NCBI GenBank assembly: GCA_964613675.1
Contig: CAZTIH010000161.1
Coordinates: 1-5,030, forward strand
From: DAIUCA01 sp964613675
Lineage (GTDB): Bacteria; Pseudomonadota; Gammaproteobacteria; Competibacterales; Competibacteraceae
Direction of reading: 5' to 3'
Length of the DNA stretch: 5,030 bases
In this document: in pieces, positions 1 to 5,030 of the stretch
Numbering within the stretch: the stretch's first letter is position 1
How the letters are laid out: each line of letters begins with the position of its first letter
The notes under the pieces: generated by a model
What the model was told of the DNA's origin: nothing
The model's input: the letters and a program-made list of their open reading frames with translations, nothing else
The model's database searches: none
Position numbers and translations under genes: made by a program

Positions 1-467
1 GATCCCCCAATGCCAATATTCACGATATGGTGAATGCGTTTCCCCGTCGCACCCCGCCACTGTCCCGAGCGGACCTGTTCGGCAAACTGTCCTAACCGCT
101 CTAAGGTTTGATGCACGTCGTGAACGATATTTTTTCCCTTGTAATTCAGGGGCTTGGTTTTGGGGCGCCGTAAGGCAATGTGAAGGGCGGCGCGATGTTC
201 GGTGTGATTGATGAGTTCACCCGAAAATAATTGGTCGATCCAGTGGGGTAAGTTCAGCTCTCGGGCCATCTGCAACAGCAAATAAAAGGTGTCCTCATTC
301 ATTAAATGTTTGGAGTAATCGACTAAAAGCGCGTTTTCAATGGATCGCGAAAACCGTTGTACCCGTTGAGGATCGTGAAGAAATAGCGCTCGCAAGGAAA
401 ACTGTTTGGCGTGAACTGCATGATTTTGGAGGGCCGACCAAGACGGCAACCGTTGAGCCATGAGCAT
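1..467 (-). CDS. pgi: Glucose-6-phosphate isomerase, N-terminal part (cut by left edge)
   Basis: Cytoplasmic enzyme that interconverts glucose 6-phosphate and fructose 6-phosphate in glycolysis and gluconeogenesis. 155 complete codons are visible, then the gene leaves the window. Family landmarks in order: LLVDYSKH (residues 47-54), the FSGE-IN-TEHRAALHIALR block (81-100), and VNIGIGGS at the edge, the start of the sugar-phosphate-binding SIS domain. The usual length is about 550 residues, so the catalytic Glu, His and Lys lie outside and cannot be checked. Two in-frame ATG codons (467 and 461) are possible. I chose 467 because an AGAGAA ribosome site (476-481) sits 8 bases upstream of it. 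The gene follows the ABC permease by 173 bases on the same strand, so it may have its own promoter, although I could not find a convincing one. Identity is sure; the exact start is less so. Confidence 0.96.
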   Translation of the reverse strand, partial: MLMAQRLPSWSALQNHAVHAKQFSLRALFLHDPQRVQRFSRSIENALLVDYSKHLMNEDTFYLLLQMARELNLPHWIDQLFSGELINHTEHRAALHIALRRPKTKPLNYKGKNIVHDVHQTLERLGQFAEQVRSGQWRGATGKRIHHIVNIGIGG

Positions 468-475
468 GTAAAGCG

Positions 476-481
476 TTCTCT
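476..481 (-). promoter_or_regulatory. Ribosome binding site of pgi (AGAGAA)
   Basis: Read on the minus strand, AGAGAA lies 8 bases before the ATG at 467 and 14 before the alternative ATG at 461. The spacing favours the upstream start. The match to the AGGAGG consensus is only moderate. Confidence 0.5.
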
Positions 482-561
482 ATCAAAAAGTTAGGGGGTA
501 ACCCTTGGAGGCACTCACCTACAGCGTCGGGGTAAAGCGCTTATGAGACGCAATGTGGATG

Positions 562-580
562 GCCACCTAAAAATGGCGGC
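562..580 (-). other. Hairpin in the permease-pgi intergenic region
   Basis: On the minus strand, GCCGCC and GGTGGC can pair through 6 base pairs (one G-U in RNA) around a 7-base loop, ATTTTTA. There is no T-run after the stem, so it is not a classic intrinsic terminator. It is the only clear fold in the 173 bases between the permease stop and pgi. It could be an mRNA 3'-end structure, part of the pgi leader, or chance. The rest of this gap shows no recognisable promoter. Confidence 0.3.
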
Positions 581-640
581 AACCAAAGGCCAAGCAATGC
601 GGTTGAATACGGAGTCGTTCAAATGAGGTACGGCAGGGCA

Positions 641-1438
641 TTATCCCCCCCGACGCCCAAGCAATCCCCGACCAGGGTCGTAACCCAACCAGGCCAGTAA
701 AAAAAAACCCACTGCGCATCCCCCCACCACAGCAGTGCTTAACATGGCCCATTGACCGTACATGGCAAAACGAATCAGTTCGACGGCGTGGGTGAAGGGA
801 TTGAATTGGGCAATGTAAAACAGATATTCCGCATTGGCCTCGCGGAGTTTCCACAGGGGGTACAGCGCCGATGAAATAAAAAACATGGGAAAAATCACGA
901 AATTCATCGTTCCTGCGAAATTCTCTAATTGCCGAATGGTGACCGATAAAAGTAATCCCAACGCCCCCAGCATCATCGCGCTCAATAAAAAAGCAGGTAG
1001 GGCAAAGAGTACGCCCCAAGGCGGGAGATCGACGCCGTACAGCCAAGCAATCCCCCAAAATAAGTACACCTGAATAACGCCCAGTAACGCCGATGCCAGT
1101 AATCGCGCAAATAAAATGAATCCCCGCGATAACGGGGCCGTGAGGAGCAGTCGCAACATGCCCATTTCGCGGTCGTACACCATCGAAAGCGACGATTGCA
1201 TCCCGTAAAACAGCAACACCATCGCAAATAGCCCCGGCGCGATGTACACCTGGTAGGGGATGTAGGTTGAGTAGGGCGGCAGAATCGACACCCCAAACGC
1301 ATTGTGAAACCCCGCCGCAAAAGCCACTAACCACAGCGACGGGCGAACCAATGCCGAAAATAAGCGGCTTTTATTTTGAACAAAACGGCTGATCTCACGC
1401 CCGAAAATGGCGTTAAAAGCCAATAAACTATGAATCAA
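641..1438 (-). CDS. pedC: ABC-2-type permease, PQQ alcohol dehydrogenase-associated (PedC-like)
   Basis: Inner-membrane subunit of an ABC transporter, 265 residues. About six hydrophobic segments are visible, near residues 28-45, 63-82, 106-135, 142-166, 172-198 and 232-252, the layout of ABC-2 permeases. Stretches I recognise from the PedC-type family are SALVRP (28-33), PGLFAMVLLF (68-77), QSSLSMVYDREMG (81-93), IRQLENFAGTMNFVIFPMFF (168-187), SALYPLWK (190-197), NPFTHAVELIRF (213-224) and the C-terminal LGYDP. In P. putida and methylotrophs the homologues accompany PQQ dehydrogenases and have been implicated in lanthanide uptake or alcohol metabolism. The start is TTG, preceded 8 bases upstream by GAGG; the frame upstream offers no ATG or GTG before the stop of the binding-protein gene. 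The N-terminus and length fit the family. The gene contains a run of nine T (699-707) near its 3' end. The family call is firm; the substrate and direction of transport are unknown. Confidence 0.9.
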   Translation of the reverse strand: MIHSLLAFNAIFGREISRFVQNKSRLFSALVRPSLWLVAFAAGFHNAFGVSILPPYSTYIPYQVYIAPGLFAMVLLFYGMQSSLSMVYDREMGMLRLLLTAPLSRGFILFARLLASALLGVIQVYLFWGIAWLYGVDLPPWGVLFALPAFLLSAMMLGALGLLLSVTIRQLENFAGTMNFVIFPMFFISSALYPLWKLREANAEYLFYIAQFNPFTHAVELIRFAMYGQWAMLSTAVVGGCAVGFFLLAWLGYDPGRGLLGRRGG

Positions 1439-1446
1439 GGGGAGAG

Positions 1447-1450
1447 CCTC
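1447..1450 (-). promoter_or_regulatory. Ribosome binding site supporting a TTG start (GAGG)
   Basis: GAGG on the minus strand sits 8 bases before the TTG at 1438. It decides the start of the permease, because the reading frame between this codon and the stop of the upstream gene (1508-1510) holds no ATG or GTG. Confidence 0.55.
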
Positions 1451-1507
1451 GTCAGGGAAAGGCGGTTTGGCGGACGGGTTAACCCAGGGGATTGCACGAA
1501 CCCGCCG

Positions 1508-2683
1508 TTAAGGCGATCTCCGTTGACAACGATTTTCGGGTTCATCAAAGCCCAAGGTGTCAAGATGGTTGATCGGGTGTAGAAAGCCGGGCAACGGGGC
1601 ACGTTCAACGACAATCAGTGCGCTATTCAAAAAGATCGGTTGACGCAATTGTCCGTCCCAAGGGCGAAAATTCAAGGCTTGTCCCTTAAACCCATCGAGT
1701 AATAGTTCGGGCCGTTTAATCTGGGCACTCAAATTGGCTAACTCGGTTTCCTCGCTACCGAGTTCAATAGCGGCGGTGACAATGGCTTTCATGGCCGCCC
1801 ACACCGCCCAATCTACCCCTGTCATGTCGCGACTGGCATGACGCCGAAACCGTAAGTTTAATTGAGGCGCCCCATGACGTTCGTAATTCCAGTGCCACGC
1901 GCCGGCGGTTAATCCCACCGAACCGATGACCGGACGGGGAAGTTGAGTTTGGAATTCGGCATCGCGGGCCCATTCGCCGTCGGCTTCCGCAATAAAAACC
2001 ACGTCGTAAGTCGTGCCGCCGGTGAGTAAATCGAGGTTATTGAGTTCGCGTTGACGGGGATCGCGGTTGGGGACGAAATCCCGTTGCGTTAACCGTAACC
2101 CAAAGCGTTGAGCACTGGCGGTAAATGCCGCCGACAACCGTTGGTCGGCCTCACTGGGGCCACTCAAAAGCAAGACATTATTCCACCGTCGCGCCGTCAA
2201 AAACTGGGCCAATCCGTCGGTGAGTTGGCGGTCATGGGGAATCGTGTGCAACAACTGTGGGGCACATCGTTCGGCCCGTAAGTCATCCCCTTGGGCACTC
2301 GCATTAAGCAGCAATAACGACTTTTCCCGTGTTGCCTCCGCTAATTCGGCAACCTGTGCATTCGGCAAATCCAAAATAAAAATTTGATCACCGTTTTCAT
2401 GGGCCGCCAACACGCCGGCGACTAATTCCGCCTCCCGTAATTCGAGGCGTTTTAACTCGATGTCCACCGCTGCGGTTGCTAGGGGAAACCGCGACTCTCG
2501 TAACGCTACTTCTGCCCCCGCAAAGGGACGTCCCCAAGGCCGTAAGGGCAGTCGTTCGACAAAACGGCGAGATTGATAACGTTCATCGTCGCGCAGTTCG
2601 ACCACCGTCACCGACCAATGGGCGGCGTGTGCGGCAGGTAATCCCAATAAAACCCATACAATTAACCAAGTGATGCGTTGCAT
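1508..2683 (-). CDS. Periplasmic binding protein, PQQ-dependent alcohol dehydrogenase ABC system
   Basis: Exported binding protein of 391 residues, distantly related to the branched-chain amino acid binding proteins (type I periplasmic fold). Residues 1-20 are a signal peptide: MQR, then a hydrophobic core, then AHA before the likely cleavage at A20/A21. The C-terminal blocks NFRPWDGQLRQPI (338-350) and HLDTLGFDEPENRC (373-386) are hallmarks I associate with the PQQ-ABC binding family (PedA1/LutA-like). Only two cysteines remain in the mature protein (140 and 386) and might form a disulfide. There is no lipobox, so it should be soluble in the periplasm. The frame is open further upstream to 2746, but I chose the ATG at 2683: it starts the signal peptide, has a strong GAGGAG site 8 bases before it, and overlaps the upstream stop as TAATG. 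The ligand is unknown; a lanthanide complex, an alcohol or a metabolite are all possible. Confidence 0.88.
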   Translation of the reverse strand: MQRITWLIVWVLLGLPAAHAAHWSVTVVELRDDERYQSRRFVERLPLRPWGRPFAGAEVALRESRFPLATAAVDIELKRLELREAELVAGVLAAHENGDQIFILDLPNAQVAELAEATREKSLLLLNASAQGDDLRAERCAPQLLHTIPHDRQLTDGLAQFLTARRWNNVLLLSGPSEADQRLSAAFTASAQRFGLRLTQRDFVPNRDPRQRELNNLDLLTGGTTYDVVFIAEADGEWARDAEFQTQLPRPVIGSVGLTAGAWHWNYERHGAPQLNLRFRRHASRDMTGVDWAVWAAMKAIVTAAIELGSEETELANLSAQIKRPELLLDGFKGQALNFRPWDGQLRQPIFLNSALIVVERAPLPGFLHPINHLDTLGFDEPENRCQRRSP

Positions 2684-3435
2684 TAAGTGTTCTCCTCGAC
2701 AGGGGTGAGTTGCAAAAATGTGGTCGCGAGATCTTGGGTCCCGCACAGCGTTTGAGGGCTGCCTGCGGCGACAATCCGTCCCTTGTGCAGAATAATGACG
2801 CGATGGGCCTGTTCCGCTTCATCGACTAAATGCGTGGCCCACAACACGCCCACCCCCGCTTCACAATGCTGTTGTACATCCGTCAGTAAACGGCGTCGGC
2901 TGGCGATGTCTAGCCCGACGGTGGGTTCGTCGAGGAGCAACAATTTGGGTTCGGTTAACCAGGCCCGCGCCAATTCGAGCCGTCGTCTGAGGCCTCCGGA
3001 GAGCTGGCGGGCTAAATGGTGTCGTCGGTCGGTTAATTCGGTTTGTTGCAATACACGTTCGATGCGTTGTGCCAGGGTTTTGCCGTGTAACCCGTGTAAT
3101 TTTCCGTGAAACCGCAGATTGGCCGTCACCGAGAGTTCCAAATCTAGGGTGGACTGTTGGAACACAACGCCGAGGTGAGCCAGTACCCGAGTAGGGTAAC
3201 GCAAACTATTGATTTGATTGACCTGAATCTCTCCCTGTTGGGCTCGAAATAAACCGGTCAAAATTTGGAATAACGTGGTTTTGCCCGCGCCGTTGGGGCC
3301 TAACAACGCGACCCGTTCGCCAGGATAAATCGCAAAACTCACCTCGTTGAGCGCGATAAATTTGCCGTAGCGGTGGGAGAGTTTCTCAACGGTGAGGATC
3401 GGAGATTTGGGAACATACGGAACGGTGTTAATCAT
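2683..3435 (-). CDS. ABC ATPase, PQQ-dependent alcohol dehydrogenase system (PedB/LutE-like)
   Basis: Cytoplasmic nucleotide-binding subunit, 250 residues, likely partner of the ABC-2 permease encoded two genes downstream. All catalytic motifs are intact: A-loop Tyr23, Walker A GPNGAGKTT (46-54), Q-loop Gln93 in VVFQQ, signature LSGGL (145-149), Walker B LLLLDEP (165-171), D-loop GLD (174-176) and H-loop His202. The signature followed by RRRLELARA and the DEPTVGLD motif are typical of ATPases paired with ABC-2 permeases (DrrA/CcmA-like), and the neighbouring binding protein and permease place it in the PQQ-associated subtype. The start ATG overlaps the end of the preceding ATPase by 8 bases (ATGATTAA). 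Its own ribosome site is weak, so translation is probably coupled. Its stop overlaps the next start (TAATG). Confidence 0.9.
   Translation of the reverse strand: MINTVPYVPKSPILTVEKLSHRYGKFIALNEVSFAIYPGERVALLGPNGAGKTTLFQILTGLFRAQQGEIQVNQINSLRYPTRVLAHLGVVFQQSTLDLELSVTANLRFHGKLHGLHGKTLAQRIERVLQQTELTDRRHHLARQLSGGLRRRLELARAWLTEPKLLLLDEPTVGLDIASRRRLLTDVQQHCEAGVGVLWATHLVDEAEQAHRVIILHKGRIVAAGSPQTLCGTQDLATTFLQLTPVEENT
2692..2697 (-). promoter_or_regulatory. Strong ribosome binding site of the binding-protein gene (GAGGAG)
   Basis: GAGGAG on the minus strand ends 8 bases before the ATG at 2683. It lies inside the last codons of the upstream ATPase (encoding Glu-Glu), so the two genes share sequence. 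It is the best ribosome site in the window and fits the need for excess binding protein over membrane subunits. Confidence 0.75.
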
Positions 3436-4171
3436 GAAAACTCGCCAATTCAGTCAGAGGAAACGCCATTTGTTCACTGATCGCCTCGGCAATTTCTCGC
3501 GGCGAGTGCGTCGATTTAACGCGGTGTACTGGCCACTCGCCCCGTAACTCACCTTGCGCTAACCACCAAATTCGATCCGCTAATTTCACGGCATCGCTTA
3601 GGTCGTGGGTCACCAACAGCGCCGTGACCCGCCCGCGCAACGGCATCAAGTAATCATCGCTCAAGCGGTGGGCTAACGGACGGTCTAGACCACTAAACGG
3701 TTCGTCCAACAGCAACCAACTGGGGTTCACCGCCAGTGCCCGCGCTAACGCCAATCGCTTCTGCATTCCCCCCGATAGTTGATGGGGATAGCGATCCGCC
3801 GCCGAGGTCAGGTCCATGTAGGCCAACCATTGTTCGGCAATGGCCTTGGGTTCGCGGGATTGCAGGACGACGGCGAGATTTTGCCGTGCCGTGGCCCAGG
3901 GCAACAAACGCGGGGCTTGAAAGCAGTAGCCTAACCGTCCAATAGGCCGTCGGACTCGATTCATGCGGGGGTTATCCAAGCCCGCCAAGGTCTGTAACAG
4001 GGTGCTTTTACCGCCGCCAGACGGGCCAATCAGCGCAATCCACTCCCCTGCTGCGATTCCGCCGATGAAAGGGCCGAGGGTTTGCCCGCCCTTGAGGACT
4101 TTAACGGGCAAGTCGAACGACAATGCGGCCTCAGCAGGTGAGGTGAGGGGTTGGAGCGGACAAAGGGACAT
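3428..4171 (-). CDS. ABC ATPase, NitT/TauT type (SsuB/TauB/NrtD-like), orphan
   Basis: Nucleotide-binding protein of 247 residues. Motifs: Walker A GPSGGGKST (49-57), Q-loop Gln85 within CFQAPRLLPW (83-92), signature LSGGM (132-136), Walker B WLLLDEP (152-158), D-loop GLD (161-163) and H-loop His189 in VTHD. The RLLPW stretch after the Q-loop is typical of nitrate, sulfonate and taurine importer ATPases. No permease or binding protein of that class is nearby. Instead the gene overlaps the PQQ-type ATPase by 8 bases. The N-terminus is divergent: no aromatic A-loop residue stands at the expected distance (about 25) before Walker A. The ATG at 4171 is the first standard start after an in-frame TGA (4208-4210) but has only a weak ribosome site (GAAG). 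A TTG at residue 17, preceded by GAGG, is a less likely alternative. It could energise an unlinked NitT-type permease or have been recruited here. The ATPase family is sure; the role is not. Confidence 0.85.
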   Translation of the reverse strand: MSLCPLQPLTSPAEAALSFDLPVKVLKGGQTLGPFIGGIAAGEWIALIGPSGGGKSTLLQTLAGLDNPRMNRVRRPIGRLGYCFQAPRLLPWATARQNLAVVLQSREPKAIAEQWLAYMDLTSAADRYPHQLSGGMQKRLALARALAVNPSWLLLDEPFSGLDRPLAHRLSDDYLMPLRGRVTALLVTHDLSDAVKLADRIWWLAQGELRGEWPVHRVKSTHSPREIAEAISEQMAFPLTELASFHD

Positions 4172-4200
4172 TATGAGGGCTTCGTGGAGACGAGAAACAT
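4171..4200 (-). other. Possible 9-codon leader ORF ending in TAATG
   Basis: An ATG at 4200 opens a 9-codon frame (MFLVSTKPS) whose TAA shares its last A with the ATG of the NitT-type ATPase. A GGGGGAG purine stretch (4211-4217) lies 10 bases before it, a better ribosome site than the ATPase has itself. It may deliver ribosomes to the ATPase start by coupling. So short a frame could easily be chance. Confidence 0.25.
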
Positions 4201-4213
4201 AGGCGGTTCACTC

Positions 4214-4228
4214 CCCCAAGTGGTGGGG
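4214..4228 (-). other. Short GC-rich hairpin between gatA and the ABC genes
   Basis: On the minus strand CCCCA and TGGGG can pair around the 5-base loop CCACT, in the 73-base gap after the gatA stop. No T-run follows, so I do not call it a terminator. Its 3' arm overlaps the purine-rich stretch that could serve as ribosome site for the short leader frame. Functional significance is uncertain. Confidence 0.2.
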
Positions 4229-4244
4229 TTGCAGCCCAGGCGTT

Positions 4245-5030
4245 TCACTGGGAAAGCGCCTGTTCAAAAAGAGGGACCTCACTCATCCAATAGGCTGGGG
4301 GAAGTTTTTGATGCCAATCCGTCGCCAATTGATAGCGATGCGCGACATTTAACAGCCGCGCCTCCTGCCATGACGGCCCAATTAACTGCATCCCCACCGG
4401 GAGACCGTCCACAAATCCCACGGGGATCGACATCGCCGGCAACCCCGCTAGGTTCACCGCGACCGTGTAAATATCGCTGAGATACATTGCGACGGGATCC
4501 TGGGTTTTGGCCCCCAAGGGAAAAGCGGTTGTGGGAGCAGTCGGACCGGCAATCACGTCGACGGTCTCAAAAACGCGGGCAAAGTCTTCGACAATGAGGC
4601 GTCTTGCCTGCTGGGCACGACGATAATAGGCGTCGTAGTAGCCCGCCGAGAGCACATAGGTGCCGACCAAAATCCGCCGTTGCACCTCTCGCCCAAACCC
4701 TTCACTTCGCGAACGGGTGTACAAATCCTGTAAATCTTTAGGGGATGAGCAACGATAGCCATAACGTACCCCGTCAAAGCGGGCCAAATTCGACGACGCC
4801 TCCGCCGGGGCAATGATGTAGTAAGCCGGGATGGCGAGCGCGTTGTAGGGGAGATCGATGTCGATGAGCTGAGCGCCCTGTTTTTCGAGTTCGGTTAACG
4901 CAGCCGTCACCCGTTCGCCCACCCCTGCGTCCAGTCCCGCCCCAAAGAAATTGCGCGGCACCCCAATTTTGCAGCCCTGAATGGACGATTGAATCACCGA
5001 CGGCAAATCGAGGAGTGCGGGGGCGATGTC
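4245..5030 (-). CDS. gatA: Glutamyl-tRNA(Gln) amidotransferase subunit A, C-terminal half (cut by right edge)
   Basis: Amidase subunit of the GatCAB complex, which hydrolyses glutamine and passes the ammonia to Glu-tRNA(Gln) or Asp-tRNA(Asn) for indirect tRNA aminoacylation in the cytoplasm. 261 C-terminal residues are visible; the family is about 485 long. The frame is open to the right edge, so the start lies outside. Recognised blocks, counted from the edge: KIGVP (22-26), YYIIAPAEASSNLARFDGVR (70-89), SEGFG-EV-RRI (109-120), GTYVLSAGYYDAYY (123-136), GPTAPTTAF (162-170), YLSDIYTVAVNLAGLP (183-198) and DGLPVGMQLIG (208-218). These are characteristic of GatA rather than general amidases. 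The catalytic Ser-cisSer-Lys triad is in the missing N-terminal half. The gene ends with TGA, and the next gene is an ABC ATPase, not gatB as in the usual gatCAB order. Confidence 0.96.
   Translation of the reverse strand, partial: DIAPALLDLPSVIQSSIQGCKIGVPRNFFGAGLDAGVGERVTAALTELEKQGAQLIDIDLPYNALAIPAYYIIAPAEASSNLARFDGVRYGYRCSSPKDLQDLYTRSRSEGFGREVQRRILVGTYVLSAGYYDAYYRRAQQARRLIVEDFARVFETVDVIAGPTAPTTAFPLGAKTQDPVAMYLSDIYTVAVNLAGLPAMSIPVGFVDGLPVGMQLIGPSWQEARLLNVAHRYQLATDWHQKLPPAYWMSEVPLFEQALSQ

Noticed and set aside
567..1334. 255-codon open frame on the minus strand overlapping the permease
   Set aside because: It is out of frame with the permease, gives a Cys/His/Arg-rich low-plausibility protein with no recognisable family, and the overlapping permease is clearly real.
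1476..1485. Palindrome GGGTTAACCC between binding protein and permease as a terminator or operator
   Set aside because: The stem would be only 3 bp with a 4-base loop, there is no T-run, and a terminator here would cut the permease off its operon. A lone 10-base palindrome is weak evidence for an operator.
2684..2746. N-terminal extension of the binding protein to an earlier start at 2746
   Set aside because: It would place 21 polar residues before an evident signal peptide and overlap the ATPase end. The ATG at 2683 has a strong ribosome site and a TAATG junction.
4151..4480. Plus-strand open frames antisense to the genes (also 834-1073, 2476-2673, 2783-3109, 3736-3945, 3963-4202)
   Set aside because: They lie mostly or wholly opposite well-supported genes, have no recognisable domains and look like frame shadows.
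5004..5006. TTG at 5006 as the start of the amidase gene
   Set aside because: The frame stays open to the right edge, and the homology is to the middle of GatA, so this is an internal leucine of a gene that begins outside the window.

Overview
Every gene I can support lies on the minus strand, so the window is transcribed from right to left. The order is: the 3' half of gatA (cut by the right edge), an orphan NitT/TauT-type ABC ATPase, a second ABC ATPase, a periplasmic binding protein, an ABC-2-type permease, and the 5' part of pgi (cut by the left edge). The DNA is chromosomal, densely coding and moderately GC-rich by eye. I see no tRNA, rRNA, insertion sequence, CRISPR array or phage signature.

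The centre (about 641-4171) is the distinctive part. The binding protein, second ATPase and permease resemble the three-component ABC system found beside PQQ-dependent alcohol dehydrogenases. This is the PedA1A2BC type of Pseudomonas putida and the LutA/LutE/LutF type of Methylorubrum extorquens, which have been linked to growth on alcohols with lanthanide-dependent dehydrogenases. The first three genes are physically coupled: an 8-base overlap (ATGATTAA) joins the two ATPases, and a one-base TAATG overlap joins the second ATPase to the binding protein. The permease follows after 69 bases with an unusual TTG start. An additional NitT/TauT-like ATPase heads the set without a permease or binding protein of its own class in view.

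The flanks are housekeeping genes. On the right is glutamyl-tRNA(Gln) amidotransferase subunit A, not followed by gatB. On the left is glucose-6-phosphate isomerase, 173 bases after the permease. The PQQ-type ABC set and the closeness of GatA and Pgi to proteobacterial sequences suggest a gammaproteobacterium with PQQ-dependent alcohol oxidation, possibly a methylotroph or methanotroph. That is an inference; no PQQ dehydrogenase or methylotrophy gene is in the window.

Working model (inference): the binding protein recognises a ligand in the periplasm, the ABC-2 permease and second ATPase form the membrane pump, and the extra ATPase either serves an unlinked NitT-type permease or has been recruited into this system. 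Nothing in the window fixes the substrate or the direction of transport.
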